NCBI GenBank assembly: GCA_020026395.1
Contig: JAHHQM010000010.1
Location: forward strand, 1-61,121
Origin: Alistipes sp.
GTDB lineage: Bacteria > Bacteroidota > Bacteroidia > Bacteroidales > Rikenellaceae
Direction: 5' to 3'
Length of the DNA: 61,121 nt
In this document: positions 1 through 8,480 of the stretch, one piece after another
How positions within the stretch are numbered: position 1 is the stretch's first letter
Layout of the letters: each line of letters starts with the position of its first letter
Notes under the pieces: generated by a model
Told to the model about the DNA's origin: nothing
The model's input: the letters and a program-made list of their open reading frames with translations, nothing else
Databases searched by the model: none
Made by a program: the position numbers and the translations under genes

Positions 1-2
1 TC

Positions 3-3000
3 ATCCGTAACAACCGTCTGAAGCGACTCATCGAGATCAAGGCTCCCGAGGTGATCCTCCGCAACGAGAAACGTATGTTGCAGGAGGCTGTCGACTCTTT
101 GTTCGACAACTCGCGTAAATCGAACGCCGTAAAGAACGAGTCGAACCGACCGCTGAAGTCGTTGTCCGATTCGCTGAAGGGTAAGCAGGGACGTTTCCGT
201 CAGAACTTGCTCGGTAAACGTGTCGATTACTCGGCTCGTTCGGTCATCGTCGTCGGCCCCGAGTTGCGTATGCACGAGATGGGTATTCCGAAGGACATGG
301 CTGCCGAGTTGTACAAGCCGTTTGTGATCCGCAAGCTCATCGAGCGCGGTATCGTCAAGACGGTGAAGTCGGCAAAGAAGATCATCGACCGCAAGGATCC
401 CGTGATCTGGGGCATTCTGGAGAACGTCATCAAGGGTCACCCCGTATTGATGAACCGTGCACCTACGCTGCACCGTCTGGGTATCCAGGCCTTCCAGCCC
501 AAACTGATCGAGGGTAAGGCAATGCAGTTGCACCCGTTGGCATGTACGGCATTCAACGCCGACTTCGATGGTGACCAGATGGCCGTTCACTTGCCTCTGG
601 GCAACGCCGCCGTTCTGGAGGCACAGTTGCTGATGTTGGGTTCGCACAACGTCCTCAACCCCGCAAACGGTGCGCCTATTACGGTACCTTCGCAGGATAT
701 GGTCCTCGGTCTTTACTACATCACCAAGCCCCGTAAGGGTGTCAAGGGTGAGGGGCGCATCTTCTACGGCCCCGAGGAGACCATCATCGCCTACAACGAA
801 GGCAAGGTCGATATCCACGCCACGGTCAAGTGTCTGGTACGCGACCTCGACGAGGAGGGCAATCCCGTGAAGGTCATCAAGGAGACGACCGTCGGCCGTA
901 TCCTCTTCAACCAGGTTGTTCCGTTGGAGGTTGGTTACATCAACGAGGTGCTGACCAAGCGTTCTTTGCGAGATATCATTGCCGTCGTCATGAAGAAGGC
1001 CGGTGCCGACAAGGTGGCCAACTTCCTGGATGACATTAAGAATATGGGTTACCGTATGGCATTCCGCGGCGGTCTGTCGTTCAACCTCGACGCCGTGATC
1101 ATCCCCGAAAACAAGGCTGCTCTTGTTCAGGAGGGTTACGATCGTGCCGATGCCATTATGGATGACTATAACATGGGTCTTATCACCAACAACGAGCGTT
1201 ACAACCAGATCATCGACGTCTGGACGAACATCAACACCAAGTTGACCAAGTCCGTGATCGAAACCCTGGTCAAGAACGAAGACGGTTTCAACCCGGTTTA
1301 CATGATGCTTGACTCGGGTGCCCGTGGTTCGAAGGAGCAGATCCGTCAGCTGAGCGGTATGCGTGGTCTGATGGCAAAGCCGCAGAAATCAGGTGTCGAA
1401 GGTGGTCAGCAGGTCATCGAGAACCCGATTTTGTCGAACTTCAAGGAGGGTCTTTCGGTGTTGGAGTACTTCGTGTCTACCCACGGTGCACGTAAGGGTC
1501 TTGCCGATACCGCATTGAAGACGGCCGATGCAGGTTACCTGACGCGTCGTCTGGTCGATGTGGCTCAGGATGTGATCGTCACCGAGGAGGATTGCGGTAC
1601 GTTGCGTGGTCTGACGGCTACGGCCATCAAGCGTAACGACGATATCGTACAGACGTTGTATGACCGAATCCTGGGTCGTACCGCCCTGAACGATGTGATC
1701 CACCCCCTGACCGGAGAGGTTCTCTGCCAGGCAGGACAGGAGATCACCGAGGCCATCGCCGAGAAGATCGACAAGTCACCGCTGGAGTCGGTTGAGATCC
1801 GTTCGGTACTGACGTGTGAGGCACGTCGCGGCGTCTGCGCCAAGTGCTACGGTCGAAACCTGGCTACCGCACGTATGGTTCAGAAGGGTGAGGTTGTCGG
1901 CGTCATCGCCGCACAGTCCATCGGTGAGCCTGGTACCCAGCTTACGCTGCGTACGTTCCACGTCGGTGGTGTGGCCGGTGGTTCGGCCGTCGAGACCAAT
2001 GTCGTTTCGAAATACGAAGGTCGTCTGGAGATCGACGAGTTGCGCGTCGTGAAGAGCAAGAACTCGGCAGGCGAGGCCATCGATCTGGTGGTATCGCGTC
2101 AGTCGGAGTTCCGTATCGTGGATCCCAAGACCGAAATCGTACTCTATACCCACAACCTGCCTTATGGTACGACCCTCTACAAGGAGGACGGTGCCATGAT
2201 CAAGAAGGGCGATATGATCTGCGAGTGGGATCCCTACAACGCAGTCATCATTGCCGAGTTTGAGGGTAAGGTTGCTTACGAGAACATCATCGAGGGTGTC
2301 ACCTATCGCGAGGAGCGTGACGAGCAGACCGGTCTTTCGGAGCGTGTCGTCATCGAGTCGAAGGATAGAACGAAGAACCCCGTGATCAAGATCGTCAACA
2401 AGGACGGCGACGATATCAAGTCCTACAACTTGCCTGTTAACGCCCACGTGGTCGTTAAGGACAACGCCAAGATCAAGATCGGTGATATTCTGATCAAGAT
2501 CCCGCGTGCCGTAGGTAAGTCGGGTGGTGATATCACCGGTGGTCTGCCTCGAGTAACCGAGTTGTTCGAGGCACGTAACCCGTCGAACCCCGCCGTTGTA
2601 TCGGAGATCGACGGTGAGGTAACCTTCGGTAAGATCAAGCGTGGTAACCGCGAGATCGTCATCACGGCCAAGGACGGCGAACAGAAACGCTATCTGGTAC
2701 CGCTGTCGCGTCAGATCGTCGTACAGGAGAACGACTACGTTCGTGCGGGCGAAGCCCTTTCGGACGGTGCCATCACTCCGGCCGACATCCTGAACATCCT
2801 CGGTCCTACGAAGGTACAGGAGTACATCGTCAACGAGGTACAGGAGGTTTACCGTATGCAGGGTGTGAAGATCAACGACAAGCACTTCGAGGTGATCGTT
2901 CGCCAGATGATGTGCAAGGTCAAGATCGAGGATCCGGGCGATACGCGCTTCTTCGAGGATCAGATCGTCGACAAGTGGGAGTTCATGGATGTCAACGACG

Positions 3001-3407
3001 CACTCTACGACAAGGTGGTTGTCACCGATGCCGGCGATTCGCAGTCGTTGCAGCCCGGACAGATCATTTCGCTGCGTAAGCTGCGCGACGAGAACTCGAG
3101 CCTGCGCCGCCGCGATCTGAAGCCTGTTCAGGTTCGTGACATCATCCCCGCCACTTCGACCCAGGTACTTCAGGGTATCACCCGTGCCGCATTGCAGACG
3201 TCGAGCTTCATCTCGGCTGCATCGTTCCAGGAGACCACCAAGGTCTTGAACGAGGCTGCAATTCAGGCCAAGGTCGATCCGTTGGAGAACTTGAAGGAGA
3301 ATGTGATCTGTGGTCACCTGATCCCCGGTGGTACGGGTCTTCCCGAATACGAGCGACTGATCATCACGTCGAAAAACGATATGGCCGCTATGAAATCAGC
3401 CGAGTAA
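3..3407 (+). CDS. rpoC: DNA-directed RNA polymerase subunit beta' (5' end outside window)
   Basis: This is the large catalytic subunit of RNA polymerase. The frame is already open at the window edge, so the N-terminal roughly 300 residues (clamp head and first zinc site) lie upstream. About 1,134 residues are present. The active-site motif NADFDGDQM, whose aspartates hold the catalytic magnesium, is near 555-580. The second zinc site is visible as a Cys near 1594 and the CEARRGVCAKC cluster near 1815-1850. The GEPGTQLTLRTFH trigger-loop/bridge-helix region follows near 1924-1960. The gene ends with a clean stop and an intrinsic terminator. In Bacteroides the small DUF3467 gene follows rpoC; here it is 39 kb away, and an unrelated convergent gene pair follows instead. 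Confidence 0.98.
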   Translation: MRNNRLKRLIEIKAPEVILRNEKRMLQEAVDSLFDNSRKSNAVKNESNRPLKSLSDSLKGKQGRFRQNLLGKRVDYSARSVIVVGPELRMHEMGIPKDMAAELYKPFVIRKLIERGIVKTVKSAKKIIDRKDPVIWGILENVIKGHPVLMNRAPTLHRLGIQAFQPKLIEGKAMQLHPLACTAFNADFDGDQMAVHLPLGNAAVLEAQLLMLGSHNVLNPANGAPITVPSQDMVLGLYYITKPRKGVKGEGRIFYGPEETIIAYNEGKVDIHATVKCLVRDLDEEGNPVKVIKETTVGRILFNQVVPLEVGYINEVLTKRSLRDIIAVVMKKAGADKVANFLDDIKNMGYRMAFRGGLSFNLDAVIIPENKAALVQEGYDRADAIMDDYNMGLITNNERYNQIIDVWTNINTKLTKSVIETLVKNEDGFNPVYMMLDSGARGSKEQIRQLSGMRGLMAKPQKSGVEGGQQVIENPILSNFKEGLSVLEYFVSTHGARKGLADTALKTADAGYLTRRLVDVAQDVIVTEEDCGTLRGLTATAIKRNDDIVQTLYDRILGRTALNDVIHPLTGEVLCQAGQEITEAIAEKIDKSPLESVEIRSVLTCEARRGVCAKCYGRNLATARMVQKGEVVGVIAAQSIGEPGTQLTLRTFHVGGVAGGSAVETNVVSKYEGRLEIDELRVVKSKNSAGEAIDLVVSRQSEFRIVDPKTEIVLYTHNLPYGTTLYKEDGAMIKKGDMICEWDPYNAVIIAEFEGKVAYENIIEGVTYREERDEQTGLSERVVIESKDRTKNPVIKIVNKDGDDIKSYNLPVNAHVVVKDNAKIKIGDILIKIPRAVGKSGGDITGGLPRVTELFEARNPSNPAVVSEIDGEVTFGKIKRGNREIVITAKDGEQKRYLVPLSRQIVVQENDYVRAGEALSDGAITPADILNILGPTKVQEYIVNEVQEVYRMQGVKINDKHFEVIVRQMMCKVKIEDPGDTRFFEDQIVDKWEFMDVNDALYDKVVVTDAGDSQSLQPGQIISLRKLRDENSSLRRRDLKPVQVRDIIPATSTQVLQGITRAALQTSSFISAASFQETTKVLNEAAIQAKVDPLENLKENVICGHLIPGGTGLPEYERLIITSKNDMAAMKSAE

Positions 3408-3424
3408 TCCGCTATAAACGTCAA

Positions 3425-3461
3425 AAAACCGCTTTCCCAAATCGGGGAGGCGGTTTTTTTT
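3425..3461 (+). terminator. rpoC intrinsic terminator
   Basis: A GC-rich stem (ccgctttcc... / ...ggaggcgg, with some G-T pairs) is followed by eight T residues directly after the rpoC stop. Confidence 0.85.
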
Positions 3462-3559
3462 ATGCCTTTTGCTGCGGTCGGAAAAGACACGGACAGGGTG
3501 GGCGGTACTTGTTGCGAAGTACGCCGAATGCGGATTTTAACGTGTTTTTTGGGGGGAAA

Positions 3560-3850
3560 TTAGCGGATGATGACGTTTTTTACGAATTGGATGCCCGAAC
3601 GACGGTTGATCTCGTTTTTGAGAGCGTCGCGCTGGAAGAACAATTCGGAGCGGAGTACGCTCGAACGCACACGCACGAAGAGAGTGCCTCGATCCAGACG
3701 CAATTCGGTGGTTTCGGCTGCCGCATAGTCACCCACGATGGCACGCCATGTGTCGGGCAACTTGCCTTCGGCAACTTTGGCGGCGATGTAGGGGCGTTTG
3801 AAGAACTCGTCGAGCAGATCGCCCATCAGAAGGGTTTTGGTGCGTCTCAT
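3560..3850 (-). CDS. DUF721 (DciA-like) protein
   Basis: This 96-residue protein carries the DUF721 fold, the domain shared with DciA, the helicase-loading factor of bacteria that lack DnaC. The visible family pattern is a helix ending in LPDTWRAIVGDYAAAET, then a strand-rich half (LRLDRGTLFVRVRSSVLRSELFFQRDALKNEINRR). Its ATG overlaps the recF stop by four bases (ATGA), so the two are almost certainly translationally coupled. Pairing of DUF721 with recF is common in bacteria and fits a role in DNA replication or repair. The helicase-loading function itself is inferred from the family, not shown here. Confidence 0.85.
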   Translation of the reverse strand: MRRTKTLLMGDLLDEFFKRPYIAAKVAEGKLPDTWRAIVGDYAAAETTELRLDRGTLFVRVRSSVLRSELFFQRDALKNEINRRSGIQFVKNVIIR

Positions 3851-5037
3851 TGTGCTTCGGTGTTGAGGTCGGAAGGTGTTTTCCCTTCATGCGGTTCGGA
3901 GTGAGGCTCTTCACACGGTTCGGAGAGAGTTTCTTCGCGCGGTTCGGAGAGGGTGGTTACCGCTCCGTCACCCACGGAGAAAAGGGCGTAGTCGTCGCCC
4001 GAATGGTCGAGGATCGAACGCAGACGGGTGGCGTTGCAGTCGGTGATGAAGATCTGCCCGAAGGCATCGTCCCGCACCAGATGCAGCAATTGCTCCACAC
4101 GCGAGGTGTCCAGCTTGTCGAACAGGTCGTCCAACAGGAGGATGGGGCGCTCGCCCGTCTCCCTGGCCACAATGGCATACTGCGCCAGCTTGAGGGCGAT
4201 GAGGAACGATTTCTGCTGTCCCTGCGAGCCGTATTTGCGTAAGGGGTAGCCGCCGATGCGGAGCGTGAGGTCGTCGCGGTGAATGCCCGTCGTGGTGAAT
4301 TCGCACACCAGATCCTTCGCGCGGGACTCTTGCAGCAATTCCGTAAAGGGGCGGTCGTTAAGCTCCGATTTGTAGAGCAGTTCGACCTCCTCGCGATCGC
4401 CCGACAGCGTGCGGTAGTATTCCGCAACGAGCGGTTTCAAACGGTCGGTGAACTCGGTGCGGGCGGCGTGAATCCGCGAGCCGTGCTCCGCGAGCTGCAT
4501 GTCGTAAATTTCGAGGATCGAGGGATCGGGATGCATTTTCAGAAGGCGGTTGCGCTCGGCCAAAACGGCGTTGTAGCGCATCACGGCATTCAGATAGGGA
4601 CGATCCAACTGCGAAATGAAGGCGTTGAGGTAACGGCGGCGTTCTTCGGCCGTGTCGCTGATGAGCGCCGAATCGGCCGGAGAAACGATCACGGCGGGGA
4701 TCAGTCCCACGTGATCCGACAGGCGTTCGTACTCCTTGCCGTTGCGTTTGAGCACCTTGCCCGTCTTGCGCGAATAGGCGCAGGTGATGGTCTCGGTTTT
4801 TTGGCTTTCGGACAGGTATTGTCCCTCGACCATGAAGAATTCCTCCCCGTGCCGAATGCTCTGTCCGTCGGTCATCTGAAGCGACGATTTGCACATCGAC
4901 AAATAATAGACCGCATCCATCAGATTGGTCTTGCCCGCACCGTTGTCGCCGACCATGCAATTGATGCCGTTGCAGAGGGTTAGCTGTTCGGATGCGATGT
5001 TTTTGAAGTTTACGAGGGTTAATTTTCTCAAACGCAT
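3847..5037 (-). CDS. recF: DNA replication/repair protein RecF
   Basis: RecF is an SMC-like ATPase that helps load RecA at single-strand gaps through RecFOR. The Walker A motif GDNGAGKTNL lies about 30 residues from the start, the ABC-type signature SQGQQKS is in the C-terminal half, and the Walker B is LLLDDLFDKLD. I chose the start at MRLRKLTLVNF because this is where family members begin; an in-frame ATG 11 codons upstream adds a non-conserved tail. A consensus -7 box lies only four bases upstream of the chosen ATG, so the mRNA may be leaderless. The C-terminus carries three imperfect eight-residue repeats rich in Ser, Glu and Pro, unusual for RecF. Confidence 0.96.
   Translation of the reverse strand: MRLRKLTLVNFKNIASEQLTLCNGINCMVGDNGAGKTNLMDAVYYLSMCKSSLQMTDGQSIRHGEEFFMVEGQYLSESQKTETITCAYSRKTGKVLKRNGKEYERLSDHVGLIPAVIVSPADSALISDTAEERRRYLNAFISQLDRPYLNAVMRYNAVLAERNRLLKMHPDPSILEIYDMQLAEHGSRIHAARTEFTDRLKPLVAEYYRTLSGDREEVELLYKSELNDRPFTELLQESRAKDLVCEFTTTGIHRDDLTLRIGGYPLRKYGSQGQQKSFLIALKLAQYAIVARETGERPILLLDDLFDKLDTSRVEQLLHLVRDDAFGQIFITDCNATRLRSILDHSGDDYALFSVGDGAVTTLSEPREETLSEPCEEPHSEPHEGKTPSDLNTEAQ
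3883..3954 (-). repeat. Three 24-bp in-frame repeats in recF
   Basis: Three imperfect 24-bp units encode TLSEPREE, TLSEPCEE and PHSEPHEG near the RecF C-terminus. They lie beyond the conserved ATPase core. Confidence 0.8.
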
Positions 5038-5041
5038 AGCA

Positions 5042-5049
5042 CAAAGGTA
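5042..5049 (-). promoter_or_regulatory. -7 box (TACCTTTG) for recF
   Basis: This matches the Bacteroidota TAnnTTTG -7 box and ends four bases before the recF ATG. No clear -33 TTTG is seen at the usual spacing. Confidence 0.55.
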
Positions 5050-5069
5050 TAAAAAAATCCAAGACGGCA

Positions 5070-5099
5070 TTGCACATTCTGAATAGTTTTGTATCTTTG
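5070..5099 (+). promoter_or_regulatory. Promoter of the TPR protein-ribH pair
   Basis: A TTG at 5070-5072 and TATCTTTG at 5092-5099 are 19 bp apart, the usual Bacteroidota arrangement. It diverges from the recF promoter. Confidence 0.75.
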
Positions 5100-5141
5100 C
5101 AAACTAACATACTGAAAATATAAACTAAAAAATATCTCTTT

Positions 5142-5825
5142 ATGGCAAAGCAACATGCTGCCGAGCAAGAAGCTCTCGGCGAAGCAATGGACAAGACCGA
5201 ACTCTTCTTCGAGAAAAACGGTCGTAAACTGACCTACATTTTCATCGTACTTCTGATCGTTGCCGGAATTATTTTCGGTTACCGCAGTCTGATCATGCAG
5301 CCCCGCGAGGATCGCGCCGCCGAGATGATCGCAGGTGCCCAGAATCGTTTCGATGTGGAGAATCCCGACTTTGCACTGGCTTTGAACGGTGACGAGGCTG
5401 CCGCTGGTTTCCTCGCCGTGATCGACGAGTACGGTTCGACCGAATCGGGTAACCTCGCAAAGCACTATGCCGGTATCTGCTACCTGCGCATGGGCGATTT
5501 TGAGAACGCTGCCAAATATCTGGCCATGTATTCGCCCGTTGACGGTATCCCCGGTCAGCTGGTAAACGCTCAGAACCTGGGTCTGCAGGGTGATGCAGCC
5601 GTCGAGCTGAAGAAACTCCCCGAGGCTGTTCGTTTCTACAAGCAGGCTGCCAAGATTTCGGATAACGACCTCACGTCGCCGCTCTACCTGCACAAGGCCG
5701 CTCTGGTCGAGATCGCACAGGGCAATATGGCATCGGCAAAGGCTTACCTGCAGTCGATCATGGATAACTATCCCGCATCGCCGGTTGCCCGTGATGCCGA
5801 GAAAATGATGGGCGAGGTAAAATAA
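5142..5825 (+). CDS. Membrane-anchored tetratricopeptide repeat protein
   Basis: This 227-residue protein has a soluble N-terminal stretch of about 30 residues, one membrane helix (YIFIVLLIVAGIIFGYRSLIM) and a periplasmic TPR region. TPR-like helices are visible in NLAKHYAGICYLRMGDFENAAKYL and the following KLPEAVRFYKQAAK. The architecture resembles YfgM-type ancillary proteins that contact the SecYEG/chaperone network, but similarity is only architectural and I give no symbol. It has its own strong promoter and lies 10 bp upstream of ribH, so the two are probably co-transcribed. Confidence 0.85.
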   Translation: MAKQHAAEQEALGEAMDKTELFFEKNGRKLTYIFIVLLIVAGIIFGYRSLIMQPREDRAAEMIAGAQNRFDVENPDFALALNGDEAAAGFLAVIDEYGSTESGNLAKHYAGICYLRMGDFENAAKYLAMYSPVDGIPGQLVNAQNLGLQGDAAVELKKLPEAVRFYKQAAKISDNDLTSPLYLHKAALVEIAQGNMASAKAYLQSIMDNYPASPVARDAEKMMGEVK

Positions 5826-5835
5826 TTGATCGACG

Positions 5836-6366
5836 ATGATTACCAAGAAACATAATCTTTCGGAGCTTACCTCTCCGCTGCCTTCGGCCGAGGATATGCG
5901 TTTCGGCATTGTCGTGGCCGAGTGGAATCGCGAGGTTACCGAGGCGTTGCTGGAGGGTGCCGTGCGCACGCTTCGTGCGGCAGGTTGTCCGGAGATGAAC
6001 ATCCACATCAAGTATGTTCCCGGTACGTTTGAGTTGCCGCTCGGTGCGCAGTTCTTCGCCGAATATACCGATGTCGATGCCGTGATCGCACTGGGCTGCG
6101 TGGTTCAGGGTGATACGCGTCACTTCGATTTCATCTGCCAGGGTTGCACCCAGGGCATCATGCAGCTGCAACAGCAGTGGAACATGCCGATCGCTTTCGG
6201 TGTGCTGACCGTGAACGAGATGCAGCAGGCGCTGGATCGTGCAGGCGGTAAACACGGCAACAAAGGTGACGAAGCTGCCGCTGCCGCCATCCAGATGGTT
6301 AAGTTGCAGATCGACATGGAGGCCGAATCGCCCGAACACGATGTCGATCGCCGCAAGGTGAACTAA
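5836..6366 (+). CDS. ribH: 6,7-dimethyl-8-ribityllumazine synthase
   Basis: RibH condenses 5-amino-6-ribitylaminouracil with 3,4-dihydroxy-2-butanone 4-phosphate, the penultimate step of riboflavin synthesis. The family landmarks are clear: FGIVVAEWN near residue 23, VPGTFELPLGA for the substrate pocket, ALGCVVQGDTRHFDFI containing the conserved catalytic His, and PIAFGVLTVN. The length (176) is slightly above the usual ~155 because of a 20-residue N-terminal extension. It follows the TPR gene by 10 bp and ends at a strong terminator. No other rib gene is in the window and no FMN riboswitch is apparent. Confidence 0.96.
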   Translation: MITKKHNLSELTSPLPSAEDMRFGIVVAEWNREVTEALLEGAVRTLRAAGCPEMNIHIKYVPGTFELPLGAQFFAEYTDVDAVIALGCVVQGDTRHFDFICQGCTQGIMQLQQQWNMPIAFGVLTVNEMQQALDRAGGKHGNKGDEAAAAAIQMVKLQIDMEAESPEHDVDRRKVN

Positions 6367-6393
6367 TTTAAGGCCGCGTGCCTTTCCCGTATA

Positions 6394-6427
6394 ACGGATC
6401 TGTCTTTTGAGGCAGATCCGTTTTTTT
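6394..6427 (+). terminator. ribH intrinsic terminator
   Basis: Stem acggatctgtc / ggcagatccgt with a four-base loop, followed by seven T residues. Confidence 0.9.
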
Positions 6428-6429
6428 GT

Positions 6430-6832
6430 GCGTGGTGGGGGCGGAACGGGCGGCGCGGAAGACTTATGGCGCGGGTGAAACTGAACGAGCTGGGAGCGGG
6501 GAAACGCCACCCTGCCTGCCCGAAATTTGCCAGCCGGGAGTTGATCTTTGGGTGGGGGACACCTGACCAGCCTCTACGCAATCCCGTTTGCTTTGCCCGA
6601 AGATCCCCGAAAACTTCACTGCTCTGTCCGCAAACACTTCCATACCCGTCCCCGAAAACCCCGCTTTCTCCGACTCCAAGTTTCTCCTCGCTCCGTCCGT
6701 CCGCCTTTCCCGCCCCGAAGTTCTACCTCGCTCCGTCCGAAAACTCCGCCGCTCCCCACCCGAAAACTCCGGAGGTTTCCGCCCCGCCTAAACCCCGCCC
6801 CCGAATGCGTAAAATAGTCTGCCCGAAATATT
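6430..6832. other. Non-coding, C-skewed intergenic stretch
   Basis: About 400 bp between the ribH terminator and the lnt promoter has no convincing gene. The plus strand is strongly pyrimidine-biased and repeats short words such as ccccgaaaa and ctccgtccg. Open frames crossing it are proline-rich and look like composition artefacts. Confidence 0.6.
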
Positions 6833-6862
6833 TTGAATATTCGAGGGCTTTGAGTACATTTG
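6833..6862 (+). promoter_or_regulatory. Promoter of lnt-folC
   Basis: TTG at 6833-6835 and TACATTTG at 6855-6862 are separated by 19 bp. The lnt ATG follows 22 bases after the -7 box. Confidence 0.75.
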
Positions 6863-6884
6863 CAAGGATAAAACATACCGTTCA

Positions 6885-8465
6885 ATGTTACTTAGATTTG
6901 CGGCTGCAGTCTTATCGGCACTTTTGCTCGCTTCGGGATGGCTCTCGATGACGGGTCTCACACTGCTGGTGGCATTTGTTCCTTTGCTGAGGATCAGTGC
7001 ATCATACGGTTCCACACGACGCGATTGGTGGGGAATGTTCTTTTGGGCGGCTTTGACGTTTGCCCTGTGGAACATATTCACCGTGTGGTGGATCTGGTTC
7101 GCTACCCCCGTAGGTCCCCCTGCCGCAACACTGGCATCGACCACACTCAACATGATTGCCTTCATGTTGTTTCACTCCATTTCAAAACATGCTCCCAAAG
7201 CACTGGCCTATACGGCGCTGGTGGCTTCGTGGATTGCCACCGAGTATTGGTACACGGTAGGCGATTTCTCGTGGCCGTGGCTGATCCTGGGTAACGGCTT
7301 TTCGCACGATGTGTGGGCGGTGCAGTGGTACGAATATACGGGTGTATTCGGCGGTTCGCTGTGGGTGCTCCTTTCGAACATCTGCATCTATGAGGCCGTT
7401 TTCAACCGCTCTACGAAACGTATCATATTGGCCGTGGCTGTTGTGGTCGTGCCGATTCTCTGGTCGCTCGGCCTGTGGAGTGCGTGGAAGGAACCCGAAA
7501 AGAAGGTGCGCGTGAGCATCATCCAACCCAATGTCGATTGCTACGATAAATTTGCGGGCGACAAACGCCGTCAGGAGGAGAATATCCTCGAACTTCTGAA
7601 GGAGGTACCCGAGGATGCCCGCTATATTTTCCTGCCCGAAACGGCCGTGCCGCGTTCCTATTGGGAACCCGCCCTGTCGCAATACCTGGGCGAGGATATG
7701 AAGGCGGCTTTCTGGTCGGAGCTGACCGATTCCCTGAAAAAACAACACCCCGACGCCATCCTGGTGACGGGCGCCAATACGCTGGTGCATTACGATGCGG
7801 GACACGAATCCGAAACGGCACGCAACAACCCCTATGTGGGCTGGTATGACCATTATAACGCCGCGGTGGGACTGACGGCCGACGGCGGTCTTCAAATCCA
7901 CCACAAGGGACGCCTGGTGATCGGTGTGGAGAAGACTCCGATGCCGTGGTTGTTCCACGCACTCGAATTTCTGGTCATCGACTTGGGCGGCACGCTCGGT
8001 CAGATCGGTCAGGGCGAACACGGCACGGCCTTCGCGTTCGACGGCGTGAAGTTCGGCCCCGCAATCTGCTATGAAGGACTATACGGCGATTTCTACGGCG
8101 GTTTTGTCCGTCGCGGGGCGCAGTTCATGTCGATCATTTCGAACGACGGCTGGTGGAGCGACACCCCCGGATACAAACACCTGTTTACGATCTCGCGTCT
8201 GCGTGCCATCGAGCACCGCCGCGCCATTGCCCGCTCGGCCAATACGGGGCGTTCGGGATTCATCACGGCGCGGGGCGACATCCGCGAAACCCTCGGATGG
8301 GAGGAGCGCGGCGTCCTGACGGACGATGTGGTCTTGTGCGATAAGAAGACGTTCTACACCCGTCACGGCGATTACGTGGGACGCATTGCGGAGTATCTGA
8401 TGCTCCTTTCGGTGCTTTACTACGTCGCCTACCGCTTTAAAAAGAAAAATTACCTCGTACAATAA
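6885..8465 (+). CDS. lnt: Apolipoprotein N-acyltransferase
   Basis: Lnt adds the third acyl chain to the N-terminal cysteine of lipoproteins at the periplasmic face of the inner membrane. The first ~200 residues are a run of hydrophobic segments, followed by a nitrilase-fold domain. The Glu-Lys-Cys triad is visible: E252 in FLPETAVP, K341 in HHKGRLVIG and C395 in GPAICYEGLYG. A last hydrophobic helix (YLMLLSVLYYVAYRF) closes the protein. The length of 526 fits the family. It has its own promoter and is followed after 15 bp by folC. Lipoproteins that would be substrates are encoded nearby at 13 and 30 kb. Confidence 0.96.
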   Translation: MLLRFAAAVLSALLLASGWLSMTGLTLLVAFVPLLRISASYGSTRRDWWGMFFWAALTFALWNIFTVWWIWFATPVGPPAATLASTTLNMIAFMLFHSISKHAPKALAYTALVASWIATEYWYTVGDFSWPWLILGNGFSHDVWAVQWYEYTGVFGGSLWVLLSNICIYEAVFNRSTKRIILAVAVVVVPILWSLGLWSAWKEPEKKVRVSIIQPNVDCYDKFAGDKRRQEENILELLKEVPEDARYIFLPETAVPRSYWEPALSQYLGEDMKAAFWSELTDSLKKQHPDAILVTGANTLVHYDAGHESETARNNPYVGWYDHYNAAVGLTADGGLQIHHKGRLVIGVEKTPMPWLFHALEFLVIDLGGTLGQIGQGEHGTAFAFDGVKFGPAICYEGLYGDFYGGFVRRGAQFMSIISNDGWWSDTPGYKHLFTISRLRAIEHRRAIARSANTGRSGFITARGDIRETLGWEERGVLTDDVVLCDKKTFYTRHGDYVGRIAEYLMLLSVLYYVAYRFKKKNYLVQ

Positions 8466-8480
8466 AATCACAACCCTGTT

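Noticed and set aside
1776..3317. A 513-codon open frame antisense to rpoC
   Set aside because: It lies wholly inside a conserved gene, its translation is Leu/Asp/Arg-rich without any domain, and it arises from codon bias on the opposite strand.
6466..6951. A 161-codon proline-rich frame before lnt
   Set aside because: It overlaps the lnt promoter and start, and its composition follows the pyrimidine skew of the region.
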